From: Hypericibacter sp050729195
Lineage (GTDB): Bacteria; Pseudomonadota; Alphaproteobacteria; Dongiales; Dongiaceae
Direction of reading: 5' to 3'
DNA: 21,231 nt
NCBI RefSeq assembly: GCF_050729195.1
Contig: NZ_JBOHKS010000212.1
Span: 1 to 21,231 of the forward strand
The translations under genes and the position numbers were made by a program. The notes under the pieces are model-generated. The model worked only from the letters and a program-made list of their open reading frames with translations. It made no database searches and had not been told where the DNA came from. Positions 1-7,275 of the stretch are shown in pieces (position 1 is the stretch's first letter; each line of letters starts with the position of its first letter).

Positions 1-269
1 GTGTAATCATGGTCGGTCGATTCCGCATAAACGTAATATTTCTCCTGATCGAGATTCGACTTGTAGACGATCTGGCAATCGCCCTTCTCGAGCGTCCACC
101 AGCCTTCGGACGTCCAGGCCTTCTGGCTGGCGTCCCAATAGCCGAACGCAACGAAGATCTTGTAGGAGCTCTTGTTGCAGACGGAAAAATCCGCACGGGC
201 CGGTGTCGCCGCAAAGGTCATCCACGCCGCCACCACCGCAAGCCCCACCCACTTCACCCAACGCGCCAT
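1..269 (-). CDS. DUF1036 family secreted protein, C-terminus cut by window edge
   Basis: The reading frame starts at an ATG at 269-267 and runs off the left edge after 89 codons, so the C-terminus is missing. The first 26 residues form a signal peptide with a basic start, a hydrophobic core and a plausible cleavage site after ARA. The mature part begins DFSVCNKSSYKIFVAFGYWD and continues through a GWWTLEKGDCQ stretch, which matches the DUF1036 family: small periplasmic proteins with conserved Cys and Trp, function unknown. A purine-rich ribosome-binding site (GGGGGAGG, 275-282 on the minus strand) sits at good spacing and fixes the start. It lies 159 bp beyond the end of lutB on the same strand and has its own strong ribosome-binding site, so it may be a separate unit. 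Family assignment is from recognition of the sequence pattern; no role is proposed. Confidence 0.8.
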   Translation of the reverse strand, partial: MARWVKWVGLAVVAAWMTFAATPARADFSVCNKSSYKIFVAFGYWDASQKAWTSEGWWTLEKGDCQIVYKSNLDQEKYYVYAESTDHDY

Positions 270-346
270 TGTAGCCTCCCCCACTCGCTTCGCCGCCGAA
301 GCGTCCATGGACAATTTTCAACGAGTGGCGGGAGAAAAACAATCGC

Positions 347-369
347 CTCGCCGATCATTTCGGCGCGAG
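347..369 (-). terminator. Possible weak terminator hairpin after lutB
   Basis: A CGCCGA/TCGGCG stem with a 5-nt loop (349-365), extendable by a CTCG/CGAG pair with a bulge, lies about 65 bp past the lutB stop. On the minus strand a GTTTTT run follows, but only about 8 nt after the stem, so this is not a textbook intrinsic terminator. Confidence 0.25.
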
Positions 370-428
370 TCCCGGGGCGAGGGGCCATCGAAAGAAACTG
401 TCGAGGTGGTAACCGCCAGTCGTCCCGG

Positions 429-1913
429 TCAGGGACGGGCGCGCCGGCGCCATTGCTCCTGGAAGGTGCGGCCGGACGAAGCCGGGAAGTCGCGGCCGGC
501 GGTCCAGGCCCTGCCTAAGGGGAGATGCCGGATCCGGCCGGTGGCCGGCCGGCGCAGCAGCCGGGCGGCCACGGCCGTGCTCCATCGGTAGAGTTGTGGA
601 TGCCGGGCGAGCCAGGCCCAGGCCTTGATTCCCCAGCGCTCCCGCGCCGGGGCCAGATGGCGCTCGAAACTGCGCTCGCGCCATTGCCGCAGCATCTTCG
701 GCAGGGGAATCTGCATCGGGCAGACGCTTTCGCAGCGCCCGCAGAGGGTCGAGGCGTTGGGCAGGTCCTTGGAATGCTTCAGCCCGAAGAGGGCGGGGGT
801 CAGCACCGCCCCGATCGGGCCTGGATAGACCGAGCCGTAAGCATGGCCGCCGATGGCGTGATAGACCGGGCAATGGTCCATGCAGGCGCCGCAGCGGATG
901 CAGCGCAGCATGTCCTCGAACTCGGTGCCGAGCACGCCGCTGCGGCCATTGTCGAGCAGGATGACGTGATACTCGCTCGGCCCGTCCAGGTCGTGGGCGC
1001 GGCGAGGACCGGTCGAGACCGTCGTATAGACCGACATCTCCTGGCCCGTGGCCGAGCGCGCCAGCACCCGGAAGATCGAGGTCGCGTCCTCCAAGGTCGG
1101 AACCACTTTCTCGATCCCGGCCAGGACGATATGGATCTTGGGCAGGGTCTGGGTCAGGTCGCCGTTGCCCTCATTGGTGACGATGACGCTGGAGCCGGTC
1201 TCGGCGATCAGGAAATTGGCGCCGGTGATGCCGACATCGGCGGCCAGGAACCGGGCCCGGAGCTTGCCGCGGGCTTCGGCCAGCATGGCCGGGATCTCGG
1301 CCAGCGGCCGGTTCGGGTCGAGGTCGGTATGGTGGGCGCGGAAGGTGTCGGCGACGCCCTCTTTGCTGACATGGATGGCCGGCGCGATGATGTGGCTCGG
1401 CGTCTCGCCGCGCAGCTGGATGATGTATTCGCCGAGGTCGGTCTCGACGGGCAGGATGCCGTTGGCCTCGAGATGGTGGTTGATGGCGATCTCCTCGCCC
1501 ACCATCGTCTTGCCCTTGGTGACGGTGCGCGCGCCGGCCGACCGGCAGATCGCCAGCACCTTGTCGCGCGCTTCGGCCGCGTCATTGCACCAATGCACAT
1601 GACCGCCCGCCGCCTTCACCTTGGCCTCGAACCGCTCCAGGTAATAATCGAGGTTGGCGAGCACATGCTCCTTGATCGCCCTGGCATGGTTGCTGATCGC
1701 CTGGAACTCGGGCAGCCCTTTCCGCGCCGCCTCGTTGCGGCCGCGGAAGCTGGAGCGCATCTCCGCCAGCGCCACCTGCAGCTTGGCATCGCCCAGCGCC
1801 AGATCGGCATTATGCTTGAACTGGTCGCTGACGCCGTGGCCCACGGCCGAAGGGCTGCGCGGGCCCAGGCTGGGATTGGAGATGCCGACGAAGGGAGCGG
1901 TGGGTGCGTTCAT
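429..1913 (-). CDS. lutB: LutB-type iron-sulfur L-lactate utilization protein
   Basis: This 494-residue protein has the layout of LutB/YkgF proteins: an N-terminal LUD (DUF162) domain at about residues 70-305, then a bacterial-ferredoxin-like pair of 4Fe-4S motifs. The first motif is CIRCGACMDHCP (C338, C341, C344, C348) and the second CGRCESVCP (C391, C394, C398), followed by a LutB C-terminal region with several Arg/Trp residues. In Bacillus, LutABC oxidises L-lactate to pyruvate; LutB is thought to carry electrons within the complex. lutA lies 27 bp upstream on the same strand, so the two are probably cotranscribed. No lutC (the smaller LUD protein) follows; the next gene is DUF1036. The start at 1913 has no clear Shine-Dalgarno sequence and the first 30 residues look poorly conserved, so the true start could be slightly further in. 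The substrate (lactate or another 2-hydroxy acid) is inferred from the family. Confidence 0.9.
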   Translation of the reverse strand: MNAPTAPFVGISNPSLGPRSPSAVGHGVSDQFKHNADLALGDAKLQVALAEMRSSFRGRNEAARKGLPEFQAISNHARAIKEHVLANLDYYLERFEAKVKAAGGHVHWCNDAAEARDKVLAICRSAGARTVTKGKTMVGEEIAINHHLEANGILPVETDLGEYIIQLRGETPSHIIAPAIHVSKEGVADTFRAHHTDLDPNRPLAEIPAMLAEARGKLRARFLAADVGITGANFLIAETGSSVIVTNEGNGDLTQTLPKIHIVLAGIEKVVPTLEDATSIFRVLARSATGQEMSVYTTVSTGPRRAHDLDGPSEYHVILLDNGRSGVLGTEFEDMLRCIRCGACMDHCPVYHAIGGHAYGSVYPGPIGAVLTPALFGLKHSKDLPNASTLCGRCESVCPMQIPLPKMLRQWRERSFERHLAPARERWGIKAWAWLARHPQLYRWSTAVAARLLRRPATGRIRHLPLGRAWTAGRDFPASSGRTFQEQWRRRARP

Positions 1914-1940
1914 GACGGCGGCCTATAGCGGCTCAAAAAT

Positions 1941-2723
1941 CTAAAGTGGCTCAACCCGGCCGCGCCCGATCGGCGGGCTGTCGGTCATGTCGGCCAGCAC
2001 TTCCGCCACATGGCGGCAATCGATCTTGTGGCCCTGGCGCGTGAGCTTCCCGGCCATGTTCATGAGGCAGCCGAGATCGCCCGCCAGCAGCAGATCGGCG
2101 CCGGTCGCGGCGATATCGGCGGTCTTGTCGGCGACGATGCGGTCGGAGATGGCGCCATATTTGACGCAGAAGGTGCCGCCGAAGCCGCAACAGACCTCGC
2201 TGCCCTCGAGCTCCTTGAGCTTCAGCCCGGCCACGGTCTTGAGCAGCTTGCGCGGCTGCTCGCGGATCCCGAGCTCCCGCAGGCCCGAGCAGGAATCGTG
2301 ATAGGTGACGACCGCGTTCAACTGCGCCGGCACACCGGTGACGCCGCGAAGATCGGTCAGGAACGAGACCAGCTCATGGGTCTTGGCGGCAACGGCTTCC
2401 GCACGCGGACGCCAGGCCGGATCGTCGGCGAAGAGGGCCGGGTAATGCGCATGGAGCATGCCGGCGCAGGAGCCCGACGGCACCACGATGTAATCGAAGG
2501 CCTCGAAGGCGGCGATGACCTGGCGCGCGATCGCCTGGGCGTCGGCGCGATCGCCGGAATTGTAGGCCGGCTGGCCACAGCAGGTCTGCGCCTCCGGAAC
2601 CGAGACCCGGCAACCCGCCTGCTCCAGCAGCTTGACCGCGGCGAACCCGATCTCCGGTCGCATCAGATCGACCAGACAGGTGACCAGAAGCGCCACATGA
2701 GGGTTCTGAGGCCGATCGGCCAT
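1941..2723 (-). CDS. lutA: LutA-type (Fe-S)-binding CCG-domain protein
   Basis: This 260-residue protein is a member of the LutA/YkgE family with two cysteine-rich CCG domains. The first holds CCGQPAYNSG and the second CCGFGGTF, each preceded by further cysteines (VTCLVD, SGSCAG, YHDSCSG), the usual ligands for an unusual Fe-S cluster in heterodisulfide-reductase-like subunits. With LutB it should form the core of an L-lactate (or related 2-hydroxy acid) dehydrogenase at the cytoplasmic membrane. A TTG two codons upstream (2729) is possible, but the ribosome-binding site (AAGGGAGAGA, 2731-2740) sits only a few bases from it and at ideal spacing for the ATG at 2723, so the ATG is preferred. 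It lies 34 bp downstream of mltA and 27 bp upstream of lutB, suggesting that the four leftward genes form one transcript. Confidence 0.9.
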   Translation of the reverse strand: MADRPQNPHVALLVTCLVDLMRPEIGFAAVKLLEQAGCRVSVPEAQTCCGQPAYNSGDRADAQAIARQVIAAFEAFDYIVVPSGSCAGMLHAHYPALFADDPAWRPRAEAVAAKTHELVSFLTDLRGVTGVPAQLNAVVTYHDSCSGLRELGIREQPRKLLKTVAGLKLKELEGSEVCCGFGGTFCVKYGAISDRIVADKTADIAATGADLLLAGDLGCLMNMAGKLTRQGHKIDCRHVAEVLADMTDSPPIGRGRVEPL

Positions 2724-2757
2724 ATGCAATTCTCTCCCTTGAACCGGTAGCGAGCGT

Positions 2758-3966
2758 TCAGCTCGTCGCGGCGCGGCGCGCGGCGACGGCGCGCAGCAGC
2801 AACAGATAATAGCGCCCCGGCTGTTTCATGCGACCGGCATAGTCGAGTGCCTGCTCGCCCGAGCCGAAAAAAATGTCGCCGCGCACGGCACCCTTGATGG
2901 CGCCGCCCGTATCCTGCGCCACCACGAGGCGCTGCAGCGGCTGATCGGCCTCGGGCGTGTCGGCGGGCCAGGTGGTGTCGAGCCAGATGGGCGCGCCCAG
3001 CGGCATCAGCTTGGTGTCGACCGCGAGGCTGCGCCCCGCCGTCAGCGCCACGCCTTGCGCGCCGATCGGGCCATCGCCCTTGATCTCGCGATAGAAGATA
3101 TAGGAGCGGTTCATATACATGATCGAGGCGGCACGATCGGGATGAGAGCGCAGCCATTCCTTGATCGACTGCGTGGTGACCTGGCCCTTCTGCAGCTCGC
3201 CCTGATCGAGCAACGTCTTGCCGATGGCGACGAAGGGCTGGCCGTTCTTCGCCGCGTAACCGACCTGCATGACGCTGCCATCGGCGAAACGGATCAGCCC
3301 CGAGCCCTGGATATGGAGGAAGAAGGCGTCGATCGGATCGGCCACCCAGACCAGCTCGAGGTCCTTGCTTTTAAGCGCGCCTTCGTCGATCTCCTGATAG
3401 GTGTAGTAGGGCTTGAGCGTGCCTTCGATGACGCGCCCCGCGATGGAATCGCCTTTCAGATCGGCGCGGAAGTCGCCGAGATTGACCAGGATCAGATCGT
3501 CGGGACGGCGATAGAGCGGCACGCTGTGGGTCGCGTCGGGCGTCTTGGAGCCTGCGAGCTCCGGTTCGTAATAGCCGGTGAAGAGGCCTTGCGGCTCGTC
3601 GCGATCGGCAACGACGAAAGGCTGGAACGCGCCTTCGAAGAATCGCCGCGCGGCCTCGGCGTCACCGGCCGGGAGCGATTTCGCGCTCTGACAGGGGCCC
3701 AGCCAATCGGCAACCGTACCCGCCATGCCGTCCGGTCCGACGGGCTTGTCCGCCGGCTGCTTCTCCAGCCGCGCGCAACTGCGCAAGAGCGCCGGCAGCG
3801 CCAGGCTCTGATCGTCGCCGTTCCAGCCCGAGAGCTTGGAGAACTCGACCGGCGCCAGCGTCAGCAAGGGTGCAGGCTTCTCGGACGGCTTTTCCGCGCA
3901 AGCTGCCAGCAGCAACAGAGCGAGGCCGATCCGGGCCGGGCGGAGAATCGCCTTGGTCGGAATCAT
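2758..3966 (-). CDS. mltA: Membrane-bound lytic murein transglycosylase A
   Basis: This 402-residue lipoprotein resembles MltA, which cleaves the MurNAc-GlcNAc bond of peptidoglycan to give 1,6-anhydro ends. The N-terminus is a lipoprotein signal peptide, with a hydrophobic stretch ending in LLLAAC and lipidation expected at C23. The MltA domain is visible at about residues 120-290 (FTGYYEPEL, VPLYRRPDDL, FFLHIQGSG, YIFYREI). It is followed by the 3D domain, whose QDTGGAIKG...GDIFFGSG segment (351-370) contains the conserved aspartates of the active site. Length fits alphaproteobacterial members. It lies 20 bp downstream of timA, and this timA-mltA pairing is common in Alphaproteobacteria. 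The start codon has only a weak upstream purine tract; the signal peptide begins soon after it, which supports the choice. Confidence 0.93.
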   Translation of the reverse strand: MIPTKAILRPARIGLALLLLAACAEKPSEKPAPLLTLAPVEFSKLSGWNGDDQSLALPALLRSCARLEKQPADKPVGPDGMAGTVADWLGPCQSAKSLPAGDAEAARRFFEGAFQPFVVADRDEPQGLFTGYYEPELAGSKTPDATHSVPLYRRPDDLILVNLGDFRADLKGDSIAGRVIEGTLKPYYTYQEIDEGALKSKDLELVWVADPIDAFFLHIQGSGLIRFADGSVMQVGYAAKNGQPFVAIGKTLLDQGELQKGQVTTQSIKEWLRSHPDRAASIMYMNRSYIFYREIKGDGPIGAQGVALTAGRSLAVDTKLMPLGAPIWLDTTWPADTPEADQPLQRLVVAQDTGGAIKGAVRGDIFFGSGEQALDYAGRMKQPGRYYLLLLRAVAARRAATS

Positions 3967-3986
3967 GAAGGGCAGGGCTCGGGCGA

Positions 3987-4712
3987 TCAGTTCGGGCTGC
4001 GGGTCGCGACCAGCGACCAGTTCGGATCGCGCGCGCGGGTGTTGCGGGTGAAGGTCCAGATGTCGGTGACCGTCGTCACCTGTGCCGCGTCGCCATCGAC
4101 CACCTTGCCGCCGGCATCGGTCGTGACATTGACCTGCTCGGAGACGAACTTCACCGTGACGCTGGCGATGCGATCCTGCAGGCCCGCCTCGATGATCTCG
4201 GCCGATTTGATTCCGACCAGCGTGGTGGAGAGCGTCTCGCCCGCCTTGCGCCGCTGCTCGATCGCGCCCTTGAAGCGTTCGAAGACCTCGTTCGACAAGA
4301 GCGGGCGCAGCGTACCGACATCGCCGGCCGCATAGGCGCCCACGATCATCTCGAACGCCGCCTTGCCGCCCTCGAGGAAACCGTCCTTGGAGAAGCTGGA
4401 ATCGACCGCACGGATCTGCGCCAGCCCGAACTCGAGCGTCCCCGCCGGCGCCGGCGGTGTCGCGGGCTCGCTCGCGGCCTCGGGCTTCGCATTGCGATCG
4501 CCGCTGCGATCGGGCAGCGCCACGACCTTGTCGTCGTCGCGCCGGATGTCGTTGGCCGGCTTCTCCGGGTTCAGCCGCTTGTCGGCATAGTCGCGCGCAT
4601 TCTTCTGCTCCGTGCCGACGCGTTTTCCCAGCACGCTGCGCAGGCGAAACACCAGGAACACGGCGATCGCAGCGAAGAACAGGATGTCGAGAAACTGGAA
4701 ACCGCCGCCCAT
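3987..4712 (-). CDS. timA: Tim44/TimA-family inner-membrane protein
   Basis: The protein starts MGGGFQFLDILFFAAIAVFL, the usual beginning of bacterial Tim44-domain (TimA) proteins, with one membrane segment at about residues 7-24. A charged, proline-rich linker (about 30-90) and a C-terminal Tim44 domain (about 95-241) follow, containing FLEGGKAAFEMIVGAYAAGD and a final TDIWTFTRN segment. Mitochondrial Tim44 tethers Hsp70 to the import channel; in bacteria the role is less clear but is tied to the inner membrane. The open frame extends 21 codons further upstream (to 4775), but family starts match M22 of that frame, so 4712 was chosen although its Shine-Dalgarno (AAGGCGGG) is only moderate. 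It heads the probable timA-mltA-lutA-lutB operon. The fxsA gene that often lies between secB and timA is absent here. Confidence 0.88.
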   Translation of the reverse strand: MGGGFQFLDILFFAAIAVFLVFRLRSVLGKRVGTEQKNARDYADKRLNPEKPANDIRRDDDKVVALPDRSGDRNAKPEAASEPATPPAPAGTLEFGLAQIRAVDSSFSKDGFLEGGKAAFEMIVGAYAAGDVGTLRPLLSNEVFERFKGAIEQRRKAGETLSTTLVGIKSAEIIEAGLQDRIASVTVKFVSEQVNVTTDAGGKVVDGDAAQVTTVTDIWTFTRNTRARDPNWSLVATRSPN

Positions 4713-5148
4713 GAAGCCCGCCTTGCTGGGCAACCCCCGGTCTCCGGTCATCAAGACCGGCCGGGAAGCCGCCATTCGATCGATATTCGGGAGCCGCTGG
4801 ACGGCGGCCCCAGCCTTGGGCTAGATCACGCCGCCTTGGCCGGGCGGAAAACCCGCGCCGGCACTCGCGCTCCGGCTTGATGCTATCCGGTCCGTGTCAG
4901 TTAGATAGGAAAATCGCCGCCCCAGGGCAAGGCATGTTCCATGTCAATGGTTTGACGGGTTGGGGTTTGACGGGTTGGGGTTTGACGCATTGGGGTTTGA
5001 AGAGTCTGGGTTTAGCGGCCCAAGCGCCGATTATGCGGAAAACAGCAGGCCAGGACTTGAGGAACCGGCATTTGGCAAGGTGGTTCCGGACGAGCCGGTT
5101 CAATTTGAGGTCCGGATGTCCTTCGGCTGCCCGGCGGGAGATGGGGCG
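4713..5148 (+). other. 436-bp intergenic region between divergent timA and histidine phosphatase
   Basis: No convincing gene is present. The stretch must carry the promoters for both flanking transcripts. The clearest structure in it is a 15-bp tandem repeat (4949-5008). A plus-strand frame stays open from 4960 into the phosphatase gene and would add a GFDGL/GFDAL/GFEES peptide, but it starts inside the repeat with TTG and no ribosome-binding site, so it is not taken as coding. TTGATG at 4876 and TTAGAT about 18 bp later are a poor promoter match. Confidence 0.6.
4949..5008 (+). repeat. 15-bp tandem repeat, four copies
   Basis: The unit GGTTTGACGGGTTGG occurs at 4949-4963 and identically at 4964-4978. 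A copy with two changes lies at 4979-4993 (GGTTTGACGCATTGG), a more divergent one at 4994-5008, and the start of a fifth (GGTTTA) follows at 5009. The G/T-rich plus strand is unlike the flanking sequence. Three copies contain TTGACG, and the unit length is a multiple of three. Identity between the first two copies suggests recent slippage or maintained binding sites. Confidence 0.9.
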
Positions 5149-5700
5149 ATGATCCTGGTGCGACATGGCCAATCGGAATTCAACGTCGTCTTCTCGAAAA
5201 CCCGCGTCGATCCGGGCATTCACGACCCGCGCCTGACCGAGGAGGGCCGCCGCCAGGCGCTGGCTGCGGCCGAACGCCTCGCCGGGCAGGATCTGGCCCT
5301 GATCCTGTCCAGCCCATACACCCGCGCGCTCCAGACCGCCCAGATCATCGCCGGGGAGCTCGATCTGCCGATCGCGATCGAGCCGATGGTGCGCGAGCAC
5401 TGTAAATTCCATTGCGATGTCGGGACCCTGCGCAGCGAGCTGGCGCTGGCTTGGCCGGAGCTGGATTTCGGGACCCTGCCCGAGCGCTGGTGGCATGGCG
5501 CGTTGGACGAGACCGCCGAGGAGGTGGTCGAGCGCAGCCGACAATTTCGCGAAAGAATGGCCGGAAGCGAGGAGTGGGGCCGGATCGCCGTGGTCAGCCA
5601 TTGGGGCTTCATCCGCAGCCTGACCGGGACCGAGATCACCAATGGCGAATTGCTGCGGTTCGACCCGGTCGCAGGCAGGGCCTCGCCACTGGCGGATTAA
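5149..5700 (+). CDS. Histidine phosphatase family protein (phosphoglycerate mutase-like)
   Basis: The 183-residue product begins MILVRHGQSEFN, giving the RHG catalytic motif of the histidine phosphatase superfamily with the phospho-accepting His at residue 6. The supporting motifs are LSSPYTRALQTA (Arg that binds phosphate), MVREHCKFHCD (acidic catalytic region) and VVSHWGFIR (second catalytic His, near residue 151). This predicts a cytoplasmic phosphatase or mutase on a small phosphorylated substrate; the substrate cannot be read from the sequence. The start at 5149 has GGGAG 8 bp upstream; an in-frame ATG at 5116 is an alternative, but the family normally starts at the strand carrying RHG. 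It stands alone between the divergent timA operon and secB, where other alphaproteobacteria usually keep fxsA. Confidence 0.85.
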   Translation: MILVRHGQSEFNVVFSKTRVDPGIHDPRLTEEGRRQALAAAERLAGQDLALILSSPYTRALQTAQIIAGELDLPIAIEPMVREHCKFHCDVGTLRSELALAWPELDFGTLPERWWHGALDETAEEVVERSRQFRERMAGSEEWGRIAVVSHWGFIRSLTGTEITNGELLRFDPVAGRASPLAD

Positions 5701-5731
5701 ACCCGCGAAACCAGGACGGAACGGGCCCTTT

Positions 5732-5748
5732 GGCGGGGCTTTCCCGCC
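5732..5748 (+). terminator. GC stem-loop after the histidine phosphatase gene
   Basis: GGCGGG pairs with CCCGCC around a 5-nt loop, 31 bp after the stop codon. There is no following T-run, so it could be part of a Rho-dependent end or just local structure. Confidence 0.25.
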
Positions 5749-5865
5749 CGATCACTCGGCCATTGAGCCCCGTGGCGCTTCCATGCTACCCCGCGCCACC
5801 ATAGTCCGAACCCTTCGGGCGCCGTTACCGCGCGCCCCAGACATCCTCCAAGAGAGCTCCCAGCG

Positions 5866-6369
5866 ATGGCCGACGCGCCTTTTCAGCCCGTTTCCGATCC
5901 CTTTGCCGCGAGCCAGCCACCGGCCGGCGCGCCCATCACCGTGGTGGGCCAGTTCCTGAAGGATCTGTCCTTCGAAAGCCCGAACATGCCGGCGCTGATG
6001 GAACAGGCGGGCCGCGTGCCGCAAGGCCTGATCAAGGTCGATGTGAAGGCAAAGAAGCTGCCCCCGCAGGAGCAACAATATGAAGTGATCCTGTCCTTGC
6101 GCGCCGAAGCGCGCCACCAGGAGCAGATCGCCTATATCGCCGAGCTGCAATATGGCGGGATCTTCCAGGTCGGCCAGATCGGCAGCCGCATGATCGAGCC
6201 CTTGCTCCTGATCGAAGCGCCGCGGCTGCTTTTCCCCTTCGCCCGCGAAATCATCGCCAGCACCATCCAGCAGGCCGGTTTCCGCGCCATGCTGATCCAC
6301 CCGATCGATTTCGCGATGCATTACCGCGAGCAGAAGGCGCAAGGCGGCGCCGCGCCCGCGCTGGCCTGA
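5866..6369 (+). CDS. secB: Protein-export chaperone SecB
   Basis: The 167-residue acidic protein matches SecB, the homotetrameric cytosolic chaperone that holds precursor proteins unfolded and hands them to SecA. Recognisable parts are GQFLKDLSFESPNMP (residues 28-42), the central strand region VKAKKL...YEVILSLRAEA, and the conserved QIGSRMIEPLLLIEAPRLLFPFAREII, followed by GFRAMLIHPIDFAMHY. The alanine/proline-rich N-terminus and C-terminal tail are typical of alphaproteobacterial SecB. The start ATG at 5866 is preceded by AAGAGAG. It converges on dnaQ with a 15-bp gap, a conserved alphaproteobacterial neighbourhood. Confidence 0.96.
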   Translation: MADAPFQPVSDPFAASQPPAGAPITVVGQFLKDLSFESPNMPALMEQAGRVPQGLIKVDVKAKKLPPQEQQYEVILSLRAEARHQEQIAYIAELQYGGIFQVGQIGSRMIEPLLLIEAPRLLFPFAREIIASTIQQAGFRAMLIHPIDFAMHYREQKAQGGAAPALA

Positions 6370-6384
6370 CGCGCGGGTCTCGCT

Positions 6385-7077
6385 TCAGGGCTTGAGCCAG
6401 ATCGGGTCGGCCAGGCTCTTCAACAGCTCGGCATGGGCCGCGAGCTCTTCGGGGCTGGGTGCGAAATGGCGCGGCGGCCTGGCCGCCGTGGTGCGTCCGA
6501 CCAGCTCGGGATCGGCCGAGGCGTCGGCAGCCCTGCCCGGTTCCGCCAGCAGCGCCAAGCCGGCCTGCCGGCCGCCGACCAGCTCCAGATAGACCTCGGC
6601 CAGCAACTCGACGTCGAGCAGCGCGCCATGTTTGGTGCGGGCCGAATTGTCCACGCCGAAACGCTTGCAGAGCGCATCGAGGCTGGCGGGCGCGCCCGGA
6701 AATTTGCGCCGCGCGATGGTGACCGTGTCGACCGCGCGGGTCGGGTCGAGCGGCGCGCGGCCGAGGCGCGCCAGCTCGGCATTGATGAAGCCCATGTCGA
6801 ACTCGGCATTGTGAATGACGAGCGGGCTGTCGGCGATGAAGGCCTCGAGATCGGCCAGGATCTCGGCGAAGCGCGGCTTGTCGGCGAGGAACACATCGGA
6901 CAGGCCATGGATCGCGAAAGCGTCCGCCGACACTCCGCGCTCGGGATTGAGATAGCGCTGGAAGTTGCGGCCGGTGGGGATGTGATTGAAGAGCTCGACG
7001 CAGGCGATCTCGATGATGCGGTCGCCGCCGACCGCGCTCAATCCCGTGGTTTCCGTATCGAGGACGATCTCGCGCAT
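6385..7077 (-). CDS. dnaQ: DNA polymerase III epsilon subunit (3'-5' proofreading exonuclease)
   Basis: The 230-residue protein carries the complete DEDDh exonuclease set: D7 and E9 in LDTETTGL, D94 in HNAEFDMGF, and H150 and D155 in HGALLDVELLAEVY. This is the proofreading subunit of the replicative polymerase and binds the alpha subunit. A C-terminal GGRQAGL segment is also typical of alphaproteobacterial DnaQ. The open frame continues 153 codons upstream of the chosen start, but MREIVLDTETTGL is where family members begin, and the upstream part overlaps the divergent MerR-ATPase gene. A purine stretch (GAAGAAAG) precedes the ATG. It is transcribed apart from the coaE-aroE-maf-ppsR block because an oppositely oriented gene lies between. 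Confidence 0.96.
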   Translation of the reverse strand: MREIVLDTETTGLSAVGGDRIIEIACVELFNHIPTGRNFQRYLNPERGVSADAFAIHGLSDVFLADKPRFAEILADLEAFIADSPLVIHNAEFDMGFINAELARLGRAPLDPTRAVDTVTIARRKFPGAPASLDALCKRFGVDNSARTKHGALLDVELLAEVYLELVGGRQAGLALLAEPGRAADASADPELVGRTTAARPPRHFAPSPEELAAHAELLKSLADPIWLKP

Positions 7078-7214
7078 GATCTTTCTTCGTCTCCGCAATC
7101 CGTTTGGGCGCAACAGAATCGCATACTGCCCCAGCCCGGGCGAAGCTGAAAACGATGTCTCCTCCGGCCGACTTCCGCGGGCGGAGGAAACGATCGGATG
7201 CCGCGAATAACCCG

Positions 7215-7245
7215 TTGACCCGACCCCTGGGACCGGCCCGATAAG
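7215..7245 (+). promoter_or_regulatory. Candidate promoter for the MerR-ATPase gene, 19-bp spacer
   Basis: TTGACC (7215-7220) and GATAAG (7240-7245) are separated by 19 bp, ending 30 bp before the GTG start. MerR-type activators characteristically act on promoters with stretched 19-20 bp spacers, so autoregulation is possible. I see no strong dyad in the spacer, and the assignment is inference from motif spacing. Confidence 0.45.
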
Positions 7246-7275
7246 GATTGCGGTCAGCGAACAACAAGGTGATTC

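Noticed and set aside
7..342. Minus-strand open frame of 111 codons at the left edge
   Set aside because: It is out of frame with the DUF1036 protein, which has a signal peptide, a good ribosome-binding site and family similarity.
525..1928. Long plus-strand open frame of 467 codons
   Set aside because: It is antisense to lutB, whose Fe-S motifs are clear; the opposite frame is open because of high GC at third codon positions and its product is low-complexity Gly/Ala/Asp/Arg.
3055..4335. Plus-strand open frame of 426 codons
   Set aside because: Antisense to mltA and timA, spans both genes and their gap, and has no recognisable motif.
4960..5148. N-terminal extension of the histidine phosphatase with GFDGL/GFDAL repeats
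   Set aside because: Starts with TTG inside a tandem repeat without a ribosome-binding site, and the family begins at the RHG strand; kept only as an observation on the repeat.
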